This document shows positions 1 to 5,260 of a stretch of DNA of 5,953 bases, one piece after another. The first letter of the stretch is position 1. The number at the start of each line of letters is the position of its first letter. Where the stretch lies: contig CAZXGT010000124.1 in the NCBI GenBank assembly GCA_964639935.1, positions 1-5,953 of the forward strand, read 5' to 3'. The position numbers and the translations under genes are program-made. Source of the stretch: CALNYS01 sp964639935. GTDB taxonomy: Bacteria; Planctomycetota; Phycisphaerae; Phycisphaerales; UBA1924. The notes under the pieces are model-generated. The model made no database searches and was not told where the DNA came from. It worked only from the letters and a program-made list of their open reading frames with translations.

Positions 1-894
1 ATCTCGCTGATCATCACCGCCGGGATTCTCGCCCAGATGCCCGGCGCCGTGAACTGGATCCTTCAGAATTCGCCCATCGGCGCCCTCCCGTTCCTCCGCG
101 ACGTCTACGGCATCGATATCGGGACCGACCCGCAGATCTCCTGGGCCGGCGTGATCATCCTCGTCGGGCTCTTCTTCTTTGTCACCGCGGGCGCCGTCCT
201 CATCACCGTCGCTCAGCGCCGCATCCCCGTTCAGCAGGCCAAGCACACCCGCGGGCGGCGCGTCTTCGGCGGCCAGCGATCCTTCCTGCCCCTGAAGATC
301 AATCAGGGCGGCGTGATGCCCATCATCTTCGCCTCCTCGCTGATGATCTTCCCCTCCATCCTCTTCAGCGCCCTCGCCGGGCAGGCCGATCAGGCGGAGT
401 CGCCCGCGTGGTGGCTCGCGACCACCCGGTTCCTCTCCGATGAGTTCCAGGTCGGGGCCTTCCCCTACATCCTCGTCTACATCGCGATGGTCTACTTCTT
501 CAGCTACTTCTGGACGACCGTCCAGTTCAACCCAGACGACGTCGCCAAGCAGCTTCGCGATTACGGTTCCTTCATCCCCGGCCTCCGCCCCGGCCCGCGT
601 ACGGCCGAGTATCTTGAAACCGTCCTCGAGCGCGTCACCTACGTCGGCGCCGGGTTCCTCGCCGTCATCGCGGTGATCCCCATGGTCGCCCAGAACGCGA
701 TGAATATCCCCTTCTCCGTCTCGAACTTCCTCGGCGGGACCGGCCTGTTGATCGTCGTCGCGGTGGGGCTCGACTTCATCCAGCGCATCGAAGCGAACCT
801 CCTCATGCGCAACTACGCCGGCTTCCTGGGCGATGCGGATCCCGGCTCCTCCGCGTCCGCCAAGGCGGGCCGATCACCAAGAGGCGGCATGTAG
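1..894 (+). CDS. secY: Protein translocase subunit SecY, 3' part (start lies upstream of the window)
   Basis: SecY is the channel subunit of the SecYEG translocon in the inner membrane. It passes unfolded secreted proteins and inserts membrane proteins. The open frame runs from base 1 to TAG at 892-894, giving 297 visible residues; the N-terminal part, with the first four helices, is outside the window. Visible in order (fragment numbering): a helix at the edge (SLIITAGIL, TM5-like), TM6 near 47-70, the basic cytoplasmic C4 loop AQRRIPVQQAKHTRGRRV (71-88), TM7 with GGVMPIIFASS (103-113), TM8 near 153-173, the C5 loop with IPGLRPGPRT (192-201), TM9 near 213-230, and TM10 with TGLLIVVAVGLDFI. 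The arginine of GLRPG corresponds to the conserved Arg357 of E. coli SecY. The tail after NYAGFLGD is short, Ser/Ala-rich and weakly conserved. An internal ATG at 37 is not the start, because conserved SecY sequence continues upstream of it. The assignment is secure. Confidence 0.97.
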   Translation: MSLIITAGILAQMPGAVNWILQNSPIGALPFLRDVYGIDIGTDPQISWAGVIILVGLFFFVTAGAVLITVAQRRIPVQQAKHTRGRRVFGGQRSFLPLKINQGGVMPIIFASSLMIFPSILFSALAGQADQAESPAWWLATTRFLSDEFQVGAFPYILVYIAMVYFFSYFWTTVQFNPDDVAKQLRDYGSFIPGLRPGPRTAEYLETVLERVTYVGAGFLAVIAVIPMVAQNAMNIPFSVSNFLGGTGLLIVVAVGLDFIQRIEANLLMRNYAGFLGDADPGSSASAKAGRSPRGGM

Positions 895-907
895 ATCGCC
901 TGCGCAC

Positions 908-936
908 TCGCCAAAGCGCGCCTGATTCGCTAAACT
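908..936 (+). promoter_or_regulatory. Possible sigma-70-type promoter upstream of infA
   Basis: TCGCCA (908-913) and TAAACT (931-936) each match the -35 and -10 consensus at 4 of 6 positions, with an ideal 17-base spacer. The most constrained -10 positions (first T, second A, last T) are kept. It lies in the 105-base gap after secY. A start near base 943 would give an infA leader of about 57 bases. The same TAnnCT hexamer occurs in the gaps before rplQ and pheS. This is inferred from pattern only. Confidence 0.35.
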
Positions 937-937
937 C

Positions 938-959
938 TTCGGCTCGGCTCTTCGCCGAA
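938..959 (+). promoter_or_regulatory. Inverted repeat just downstream of the putative infA -10 box
   Basis: TTCGGC (938-943) and GCCGAA (954-959) form a perfect 6-base inverted repeat with a 10-base spacer. An overlapping alternative pairs TCGGC (944-948) with GCCGA (954-958) across a 5-base loop, TCTTC. No T-run follows, so it is not an intrinsic terminator for secY. It could be an operator over the transcription start or a hairpin at the mRNA 5' end. Chance pairing in GC-rich DNA is also possible. Confidence 0.3.
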
Positions 960-999
960 CCCTCAGAACCGAACACGCACCACCAACCGCAAGGGACGC

Positions 1000-1218
1000 A
1001 TGCCCAAGCAGGACGACAAACTGACGCTCGAGGCCGAAGTCGTGGAAGCCCTCCCCAACGCCATGTTTAAGGTGCGGCTCCCCAACGACCATCAGGTGCT
1101 CGCCTACGTCTCCGGCAAGATGCGCAAGCACTACATCCGCATCCTCCCGGGGGACCTCGTCACCGTCGAGCTCAGCCCCTACGACCTCACCAAGGCCCGC
1201 ATCACCTACCGCCACTAA
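1000..1218 (+). CDS. infA: Translation initiation factor IF-1
   Basis: IF-1 binds the A site of the 30S subunit and works with IF-2 and IF-3 to place initiator tRNA. The protein has 72 residues, the same as E. coli IF-1, and is a single OB-fold (S1-like) domain over its whole length. Family landmarks are EALPNAMFKVRLPN (17-30), the SGKMRKHYIRILPGD block (38-52), and VTVELSPYDLTKARITYR (54-71). The start fits the family length and has a purine-rich site, AAGGGA (991-996), although only 3-5 bases separate it from ATG. The stop is TAA. It opens the ribosomal-protein run with rpmJ, as in many bacteria, but adk and map do not stand between it and secY. A possible promoter lies at 908-936. The identification is secure. 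Confidence 0.98.
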   Translation: MPKQDDKLTLEAEVVEALPNAMFKVRLPNDHQVLAYVSGKMRKHYIRILPGDLVTVELSPYDLTKARITYRH

Positions 1219-1270
1219 CGGCCCGCTGCGTCACCATCGCGACCCGGACCGCTTTTCCCAAGGACACGCC

Positions 1271-1387
1271 ATGAAAGTCAAATCAAGCGTCAAACGCCGC
1301 TCCAAGGACTGCCAGATCGTCCGCCGGAAGGGCAAGGTCTACGTCATCAACAAGAAGAACCCCCGCTTCAAGCAGCGTCAGGGCTGA
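1271..1387 (+). CDS. rpmJ: 50S ribosomal protein L36, lacking most of the zinc-ribbon ligands
   Basis: L36 is the smallest large-subunit protein and binds 23S rRNA. The 38-residue frame starts MKVKSSVKRR and ends NPRFKQRQG, with a clear ribosome site AAGGA (1260-1264) six bases before ATG. Usual zinc-binding L36 proteins carry three Cys and one His (about Cys11, Cys14, Cys27 and His33). Here those places read Ser11, Cys14, Asn27 and Phe33, so only Cys14 remains and zinc binding is not expected. The middle and end (DCQIVRRKGKVYVI, NPRFK) resemble the zinc-free type such as E. coli YkgO. The length and N-terminal spacing match the zinc-binding type, without the three extra residues common in YkgO-like forms. 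It sits between infA and rpsM, its normal place, so this is likely the main copy rather than a zinc-starvation backup. Whether a second copy exists cannot be seen. Confidence 0.95.
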   Translation: MKVKSSVKRRSKDCQIVRRKGKVYVINKKNPRFKQRQG

Positions 1388-1410
1388 TCGAAACTCTCAG
1401 GAGCTGACCC

Positions 1411-1788
1411 ATGGCCCGTATCGCCGGCGTCGACATCCCGTCCGACAAGAAGATCCGCTACTCCCTCCGCTACATCCACGGGATCGGCCCCAAGCACGCC
1501 GACGCCGTCCTCGAGGAAGCGGGCATCGACCCCAACACCCCGACAAGGCAGCTCGCCGAGCAGGAGATCTCGCGGATCGCGGGCATCATCGACTCCGGCT
1601 ACCTCGTCGAGGGCGCCCTGCGTCGACAGGTGTCGCAGAACATCCAGCGCCTGCGCGACATCCGCTGCTACCGCGGCGAGCGTCACCGCCGGGGCCTCCC
1701 GGTTCACGGGCAGCGCACCCGCTGCAACGCCCGCACCCGCAAGGGCAAGAGAAAAACCGTCGCCGGCAAGAAGGGCGTCAAGGGCTGA
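1411..1788 (+). CDS. rpsM: 30S ribosomal protein S13
   Basis: S13 lies in the head of the small subunit, contacts the P-site tRNA, and forms bridges to L5 in the large subunit. The 125-residue protein opens MARIAGVDIP, has the helix-turn region IHGIGPKHADAVLEEAGID (22-40), then LVEGALRRQVSQNIQRLRDI (65-84). The signature CYRGERHRRGLPVHGQRT (86-103) is followed by a basic tail, NARTRKGKRKTVAGKKG. The tail, which reaches the tRNA in the ribosome, is slightly longer than in E. coli (118 residues in total). The start is fixed by homology and by a strong AGGAG (1399-1403) seven bases upstream. The gap to rpmJ is 23 bases, so the two are probably co-transcribed. In E. coli this is the first gene of the alpha operon, and S4 represses translation there. 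No comparable leader is visible in this short gap. Confidence 0.98.
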   Translation: MARIAGVDIPSDKKIRYSLRYIHGIGPKHADAVLEEAGIDPNTPTRQLAEQEISRIAGIIDSGYLVEGALRRQVSQNIQRLRDIRCYRGERHRRGLPVHGQRTRCNARTRKGKRKTVAGKKGVKG

Positions 1789-1833
1789 TCCCCTCGCTCC
1801 AACGAATCACCTTACTCAGGAACGCTCCACCCA

Positions 1834-2211
1834 ATGGCCAAGAAGCAGAAGAAAGCCCGTCGCAACGTCGGCAAGGGCGTCGCCCACATCAAGGCGTCCT
1901 TCAACAACACGATGGTCACTCTCACCGACATGAACGGCGAGGCCCTCGCGTGGGACTCGGCCGGAACCATCGGGTTCAAGGGATCGAGGAAGTCCACCCC
2001 CTTCGCCGCCACCCGCGCGGGCGAGTCCGTGGGCGCCAAGGCCGTCAAGATGGGCGTCACCGAGATCGAGGTCCGCATCAAGGGCCCCGGCCCCGGTCGC
2101 GAGGCCGCCGTCAACGGCCTCGCCTCGGCTGGGCTCCGCGTCTCCGCCATCGAGGACCACACGCCCGTTCCCCACAACGGCTGCCGTCCGCCCAAGAAGC
2201 GCCGCGTCTGA
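1834..2211 (+). CDS. rpsK: 30S ribosomal protein S11
   Basis: S11 is in the platform of the 30S subunit and helps shape the E-site and Shine-Dalgarno region. The 125-residue protein has a basic start (MAKKQKKARRNVGKG), then HIKASFNNTMVTLTDMNG (18-35), GFKGSRKSTPFAA (47-59), IKGPGPGREAAVNGL (82-96), and the near-invariant end VPHNGCRPPKKRRV. The HNG at 114-116 matches the Asn-Gly site known to become isoaspartate in E. coli S11. The likely ribosome site AGGA (1818-1821) is 12 bases before ATG, which is rather far. No nearer ATG fits the conserved N-terminus. The 45-base gap to rpsM has no terminator. In E. coli rpsD follows; here it does not, and 139 bases separate rpsK from rpoA. Confidence 0.98.
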   Translation: MAKKQKKARRNVGKGVAHIKASFNNTMVTLTDMNGEALAWDSAGTIGFKGSRKSTPFAATRAGESVGAKAVKMGVTEIEVRIKGPGPGREAAVNGLASAGLRVSAIEDHTPVPHNGCRPPKKRRV

Positions 2212-2350
2212 TCGCGAGCGACTGACCGACAATCATCGTTCCTCGCCGAAAAGCAGGGGGATCGGGCCGCGCCGCAGAGCCCGATCATCCCGAGAGTCGG
2301 CGGGGCGTCACGTCACGACACCTGCGGCGCCCCCTGAAAGGCGAGCCATC
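2212..2350 (+). promoter_or_regulatory. rpsK-rpoA leader with two candidate hairpins
   Basis: This gap occupies the place of rpsD in the E. coli order and has no coding sequence. Hairpin 1 pairs GATCGGGC (2260-2267) with GCCCGATC (2279-2286), a perfect 8-base stem with an 11-base loop. Three G before it and CCC at 2289-2291 could extend it past a bulge. Hairpin 2 pairs GGGGCGTC (2302-2309) with GGCGCCCC (2326-2333), one pair being G-U, with a 16-base loop. It ends three bases before the purine-rich ribosome site GAAAGG (2336-2341). Neither stem has a T-run, so intrinsic termination is unlikely. A role in controlling rpoA translation, or as mRNA processing or pausing structures, is inference. 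A weak -10-like AATCAT (2231-2236) is also present. GC-rich DNA pairs easily, so confidence is modest. Confidence 0.35.
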
Positions 2351-3361
2351 ATGCGCGCACGCTGGAGAGGCCTGGAACTTCCGGCCAGAGTTGTTTCCGA
2401 TCCCAAGTTCACCTCCGACGACTTCGGTCGCTACACCGTCGAGCCCTTCGAGCGGGGTCTCGGCACCACCGTCGGCAACGCGATCCGCCGCGTTCTGCTC
2501 TCGAGCCTCGAGGGCGCCGCGGTCACGAGCGTCAAGATCAAGGGCGCCGAGCACGAGTTCTCCGCCATCAAGGGCGTGATGGAGGACGTGGTTGACATCG
2601 TCCTGAACGTCAAGAGCCTCGTGGTCAAGCTCGAGGGCGACGAGCCGCGCACGCTCCGCGTCGCCGCGACCGGGCCGGGCGAGGTCACCGCGGACCTCAT
2701 CGAGGCCGACACCAACGTCACGATCGTCAACAAGGATCTGGTCATCGCGACGCTCACCGACGCGGTGGACTTCGAGATGGAGCTGACGGTTCGCAAGGGC
2801 CGCGGCTACGTCCCCGCGGCCGAGCAGCTCGCCATGTCCAGCGAGGATCAGGAGATCGGCGTCATCCCGGTCGACGCGATCTACTCCCCCGTCCAGCGCG
2901 TCCGCTTCCGCACCGAGGACACCCGCGTCGGGCAGAAGACCAACTACGACAAGCTCACGCTCGAGATCTGGACCAACGGCGCCGTCACCCCGGACATGGC
3001 GGTCGTTGAGGCCGGGAAGATCCTCCGCAAGCACCTCAACCCCTTCGTTCAGCTCTCGGACGTCGGCGTCGAGCGCGTCTCCGAGGAGGCGGCCGCCGCC
3101 GCGTCCGTCGACGACGAGCTCGTCCGCAAGCTCCAGATGCCCATCAGCGAGCTGGAGCTGTCCGTCCGCGCGAGCAACTGCCTCGAGTCCGCCCGCATCC
3201 ACACCGTCGCCGACCTCGTTTCCCGAGACGAGGCCGACCTGCTCAAGGTCCGTTCCTTCGGCAAGACCTCCCTCCGCGAGGTCAAGAAGAAGCTCCAGGA
3301 GCTCGATCTCGAGCTCGGCATGGAGCTCCCCGAGGGCGTCGGCGCCGGCGCCGAGGACTGA
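2351..3361 (+). CDS. rpoA: DNA-directed RNA polymerase subunit alpha
   Basis: The alpha subunit dimerises to start assembly of RNA polymerase (alpha2-beta-beta'-omega). Its C-terminal domain contacts promoter UP elements and activators. Length is 336 residues, near the usual 310-340. The N-terminal domain (about 1-232) shows FGRYTVEPFERGLGTTVGNA (25-44), IRRVLLSSLEGAAVTSVKI (45-63), and EFSAIKGVMEDVVDIVLNVK (69-88). An Ala/acid-rich linker (about 240-258, with EEAAAAAS) leads to the C-terminal domain (about 262-325). There SVRASNCL (271-278) and FGKTSLREVK (303-312) match the E. coli DNA-binding residues Arg265, Asn268, Cys269, Gly296 and Ser299; the Lys298 position is Thr306. The start fits the family, and GAAAGG lies upstream with about nine bases to ATG. 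A terminator-like hairpin follows the stop, so rpoA may end its transcript. Confidence 0.98.
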   Translation: MRARWRGLELPARVVSDPKFTSDDFGRYTVEPFERGLGTTVGNAIRRVLLSSLEGAAVTSVKIKGAEHEFSAIKGVMEDVVDIVLNVKSLVVKLEGDEPRTLRVAATGPGEVTADLIEADTNVTIVNKDLVIATLTDAVDFEMELTVRKGRGYVPAAEQLAMSSEDQEIGVIPVDAIYSPVQRVRFRTEDTRVGQKTNYDKLTLEIWTNGAVTPDMAVVEAGKILRKHLNPFVQLSDVGVERVSEEAAAAASVDDELVRKLQMPISELELSVRASNCLESARIHTVADLVSRDEADLLKVRSFGKTSLREVKKKLQELDLELGMELPEGVGAGAED

Positions 3362-3384
3362 TCCGACCACGCGATCGACCGGGC

Positions 3385-3415
3385 CGGGTCCGTCTAGCGG
3401 CGGACCCGCGTCTTT
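3385..3415 (+). terminator. Terminator-like hairpin after rpoA
   Basis: CGGGTCCG (3385-3392) pairs perfectly with CGGACCCG (3401-3408) around an 8-base loop. CGTCTTT (3409-3415) follows. The stem is strong but the T-tract is short and interrupted, so termination may be partial. It begins 23 bases after the rpoA stop and is followed at once by a -10-like box for rplQ. This suggests a boundary, or attenuation, between rpoA and rplQ. Confidence 0.5.
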
Positions 3416-3445
3416 GCTACCCTGTGCGGCTCGCCACGACCGCAC
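3413..3445 (+). promoter_or_regulatory. Possible rplQ promoter (-10 box) with adjoining inverted repeat
   Basis: TTTGCTACCCT (3413-3423) carries TACCCT, which matches TATAAT only at its first, second and last positions. It closely resembles TTCGCTAAACT before infA. No good -35 box is seen 17-18 bases upstream, where the preceding hairpin lies. Immediately downstream, GTGCGG (3424-3429) and CCGCAC (3440-3445) form a perfect 6-base inverted repeat with a 10-base spacer, the same geometry as at 938-959. Bases 3446-3509 hold only the rest of the rplQ leader. The assignment rests on position and the shared motif. Confidence 0.3.
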
Positions 3446-3509
3446 CGGACCATCAACCAGGCCCGCCGCCGCAAAGGCCGCTCGGGCTCGAGACTCACGG
3501 AACCAAGTC

Positions 3510-4127
3510 ATGCGTCACCGCAAGGCAGGCCACAAACTCGGCCGAACCGAAGCCCACCGCCGCGCCACCCTGCGCAACCTCGCCGCGGGCCTCTTCGAGC
3601 ACGGGCAGATCACCACCACCGTCGCCAAGGCCAAGGCTCTTCAGCCCTTCGCCGAGAAGCTGATCACCCGGGCCAAGAAGGGCGATCTGCACTCGCGCCG
3701 CATCGTCGCCGCCAAGCTTACGGATCGCATCATGGCCGACGACGAGGACCGGGTCGAGCGCAACCGCTACGGCGAGCTCCGCTCGGGCCCGAGGCTCGTC
3801 AAGCACGTGATGGAGGAGATCGCCCCGCGCTTCGCCGATCGCGCCGGTGGCTACACCCGCATCATCCGCCTTGGGAAGCGCCGCATCGGCGACGCCTCAG
3901 AGCTGTGCGTCATCCAGCTCGTCGGCGATGAGGACGGCCCCGAGATCCGCGGCCAGAAGGGCAACCGCCGAAAGGCCGCCGACCGCCGCGCCGCCTTCGC
4001 CTCCAAGGTCCTCAAGGACTCCGGCAAGACGTCCAGGAAGGACGAGGGCAAGGCAGACGAGGAGCCCAAGGCTGAGGCCGAAGCGCCCGCCGAGACGCCC
4101 TCCGAAGAGAGCAAGTCCGAGGAGTAA
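3510..4127 (+). CDS. rplQ: 50S ribosomal protein L17 with long acidic C-terminal extension
   Basis: L17 is a large-subunit protein near the exit of the peptide tunnel. The start is set by the conserved opening MRHRKAGHKLGRTEAHRRAT; the frame stays open 504 bases further upstream inside rpoA, but that part has no L17 character. A weak GGAA (3499-3502) lies seven bases before ATG. The core, residues 1-139, shows LRNLAAGLFEHGQITTTVAK (21-40), LITRAKKGDLHSRR (51-64), and APRFADRAGGYTRIIRLGKR (105-124). Relative to E. coli L17 (127 residues) there is an insertion of about 15 residues around 74-95, MADDEDRVERNRYGEL and neighbours. The tail at 140-205 is basic at first (RGQKGNRRKAADRRAA), then becomes a low-complexity Glu/Lys/Ala/Pro stretch ending ESKSEE, which is probably disordered. 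The gene seems to stand between two terminators with its own promoter. The identity of the core is secure; the function of the tail is unknown. Confidence 0.96.
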   Translation: MRHRKAGHKLGRTEAHRRATLRNLAAGLFEHGQITTTVAKAKALQPFAEKLITRAKKGDLHSRRIVAAKLTDRIMADDEDRVERNRYGELRSGPRLVKHVMEEIAPRFADRAGGYTRIIRLGKRRIGDASELCVIQLVGDEDGPEIRGQKGNRRKAADRRAAFASKVLKDSGKTSRKDEGKADEEPKAEAEAPAETPSEESKSEE

Positions 4128-4149
4128 TCCGCCTCGGCGTCAGACCACG

Positions 4150-4187
4150 AAGGCTCGGGCTCGCTTCGCGCGGCTCGGGCCTTTTTT
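4150..4187 (+). terminator. Rho-independent terminator after rplQ
   Basis: AAGGCTCGGGCT (4150-4161) pairs with GGCTCGGGCCTT (4172-4183) through twelve pairs, three of them G-U. A short inner stem, CGC with GCG (4162-4164 with 4168-4170), closes a TTC loop, leaving one bulged base. TTTTTT (4182-4187) follows. It lies 22 bases after the rplQ stop and before pheS, so it should separate the two units. Both arms contain the same direct 9-mer GGCTCGGGC, which can pair with itself by wobble. Confidence 0.85.
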
Positions 4188-4197
4188 CGTGTAGGCT
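4187..4197 (+). promoter_or_regulatory. Possible -10 box for pheS
   Basis: TAGGCT (4192-4197) follows the terminator T-run as TTCGTGTAGGCT. It keeps the first T, second A and last T of the -10 consensus and shares the TAnnCT form seen before infA and rplQ. The region where a -35 box would lie is the terminator stem and shows no match. It is supported mainly by the need for a promoter after a strong terminator. Confidence 0.25.
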
Positions 4198-4229
4198 GCC
4201 CGACTCATCCGAGGGGAGACACGCAGACG

Positions 4230-5246
4230 ATGCCGCAGATGCTCGACGAGCTTCAGGACCTCCAGACCGAAGGTCTCGCGACCCTCGCTCAGGCCGACGA
4301 CGCCGAGGCGCTCGAGGCGTGGCGCCTCCGCTATCTCGGCGCCAAGGGCCGCGTCAAGCAGGCCGCCGCTGGCTTCCGCAACGTGCCGAAGGAGGAGAAG
4401 CCCGCCGTCGGCAAGCGGTTGAACGAAGTCAAGAAGGCGCTCGAAGACGCCTTCGCCGAGAAGAAGGCTGCGCTCGGGCCCGCCGCCAAGGCCGGACCCG
4501 CGATCGACGTCACCGAGCCCGGCATCGACCCCGCTCTCGGCAAGCGCCACGTCATCACCCGCGTCCGCGAAGAGCTCGTCGACGTCTTCGCCCGCATGGG
4601 ATTCGAGGTCGCCACCGGGCCCGAGCTCGAGGACGATCTCCACAACTTCGCCAGGCTCAATATCCCCGCCGATCACCCGGCGCGCGACCCCATCGACAAC
4701 TTCTACGTCGACGATCCGAGCACAACCAAGACCCCCCGCATGCTCCGCTCGCAGACCTCCACCGTGCAGATCCGCACCATGGAGAAGCGCAACCCGCCAA
4801 TCAAGATCATCTCCCCGGGCCGCGTCTACCGCCCCGACACCGTCGACGCCACGCACTCGTTCATGTTCCACCAGCTCGAGGGCCTCTACGTCGACCGCAA
4901 CGTCACCATGGCCGACCTCAAGTCGACGCTCCTGCACTTCGCCCGCGCCTATTTCGGCCCGGACGCCGACATCCGCCTCGTCCCCAGCTACTTCCCCTTC
5001 ACCGAGCCCTCCGCTGAGTTCTACATGAAGTTCGCCCTGCGCCCCGAGCAGGAGCCCCAGTGGATCGAGCTCGGCGGCTGCGGGATGGTCGACCCCGCCG
5101 TCTTCGAGGCCGTCGGCTACGACCCCGAGGAGTGGACCGGCTTCGCCTTCGGTTTCGGCATCGAGCGCCTCGTCATGGGCAAGTACAAGGTTCCCGACAT
5201 CCGCATGCTCTTCGAGAACGACGTCCGCTTCCTTAAACAGCTCTAG
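4230..5246 (+). CDS. pheS: Phenylalanine--tRNA ligase alpha subunit
   Basis: PheS is the catalytic subunit of the cytoplasmic (alpha-beta)2 enzyme that activates phenylalanine with ATP and loads it on tRNA-Phe. It is a class II synthetase and needs PheT. Length is 338 residues (E. coli 327). Residues 1-85 form a charged helical arm, a likely coiled coil that binds tRNA. The catalytic domain shows GFEVATGPELEDDLHNFARL (124-143), HPARDPIDNFYVDD (149-162), and SQTSTVQIRTM (174-184). Motif 2 is GRVYRPDTVDATHS followed by FMFHQLEG (197-218). Then come YFPFTEPSAE (254-263), GGCGMVDP (282-289), and motif 3 GFAFGFGIERLVM (304-316) with Arg313. All expected active-site blocks are present. A short insertion near 162-170 (PSTTKTPR) distinguishes it from E. 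coli. The start is preceded by GAGGGGAG (4211-4218), 11 bases away. pheT does not follow, which is unusual for bacteria that keep pheST together. Confidence 0.97.
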   Translation: MPQMLDELQDLQTEGLATLAQADDAEALEAWRLRYLGAKGRVKQAAAGFRNVPKEEKPAVGKRLNEVKKALEDAFAEKKAALGPAAKAGPAIDVTEPGIDPALGKRHVITRVREELVDVFARMGFEVATGPELEDDLHNFARLNIPADHPARDPIDNFYVDDPSTTKTPRMLRSQTSTVQIRTMEKRNPPIKIISPGRVYRPDTVDATHSFMFHQLEGLYVDRNVTMADLKSTLLHFARAYFGPDADIRLVPSYFPFTEPSAEFYMKFALRPEQEPQWIELGGCGMVDPAVFEAVGYDPEEWTGFAFGFGIERLVMGKYKVPDIRMLFENDVRFLKQL

Positions 5247-5260
5247 CGGTACACCACGCC

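Noticed and set aside
902..919. GCGC...GCGC pairing after secY as a terminator
   Set aside because: The stem is only four bases and no T-run follows.
2197..2208. PKKRRV at the S11 C-terminus resembling a eukaryotic nuclear localisation signal
   Set aside because: This is the conserved basic end of bacterial S11, which binds rRNA.
2208..2236. Possible promoter before rpoA (CTGATC and AATCAT with a 17-base spacer)
   Set aside because: The -35 match is only 3 of 6, it overlaps the rpsK stop, and the TAnnCT motif of the other gaps is absent. Too weak to list as a separate feature.
3006..3509. Upstream extension of the rplQ frame inside rpoA (possible fusion or longer L17)
   Set aside because: The extra residues are Ser/Pro/Arg-rich out-of-frame reading of rpoA. 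L17 begins at the conserved MRHRKAG, and a terminator-like hairpin lies between.
2285..3511. Long minus-strand open frame (408 codons) opposite rpoA
   Set aside because: It mirrors the codon structure of rpoA in GC-rich DNA. Its product is low-complexity Asp/Gly/Leu/Val sequence with no recognisable motif, and it has no credible start site.
4199..4216. Possible hairpin (CCC/CTC with GAG/GGG) covering the pheS ribosome site
   Set aside because: Only two 3-base stems separated by a bulge, and part of it may lie upstream of the transcription start.
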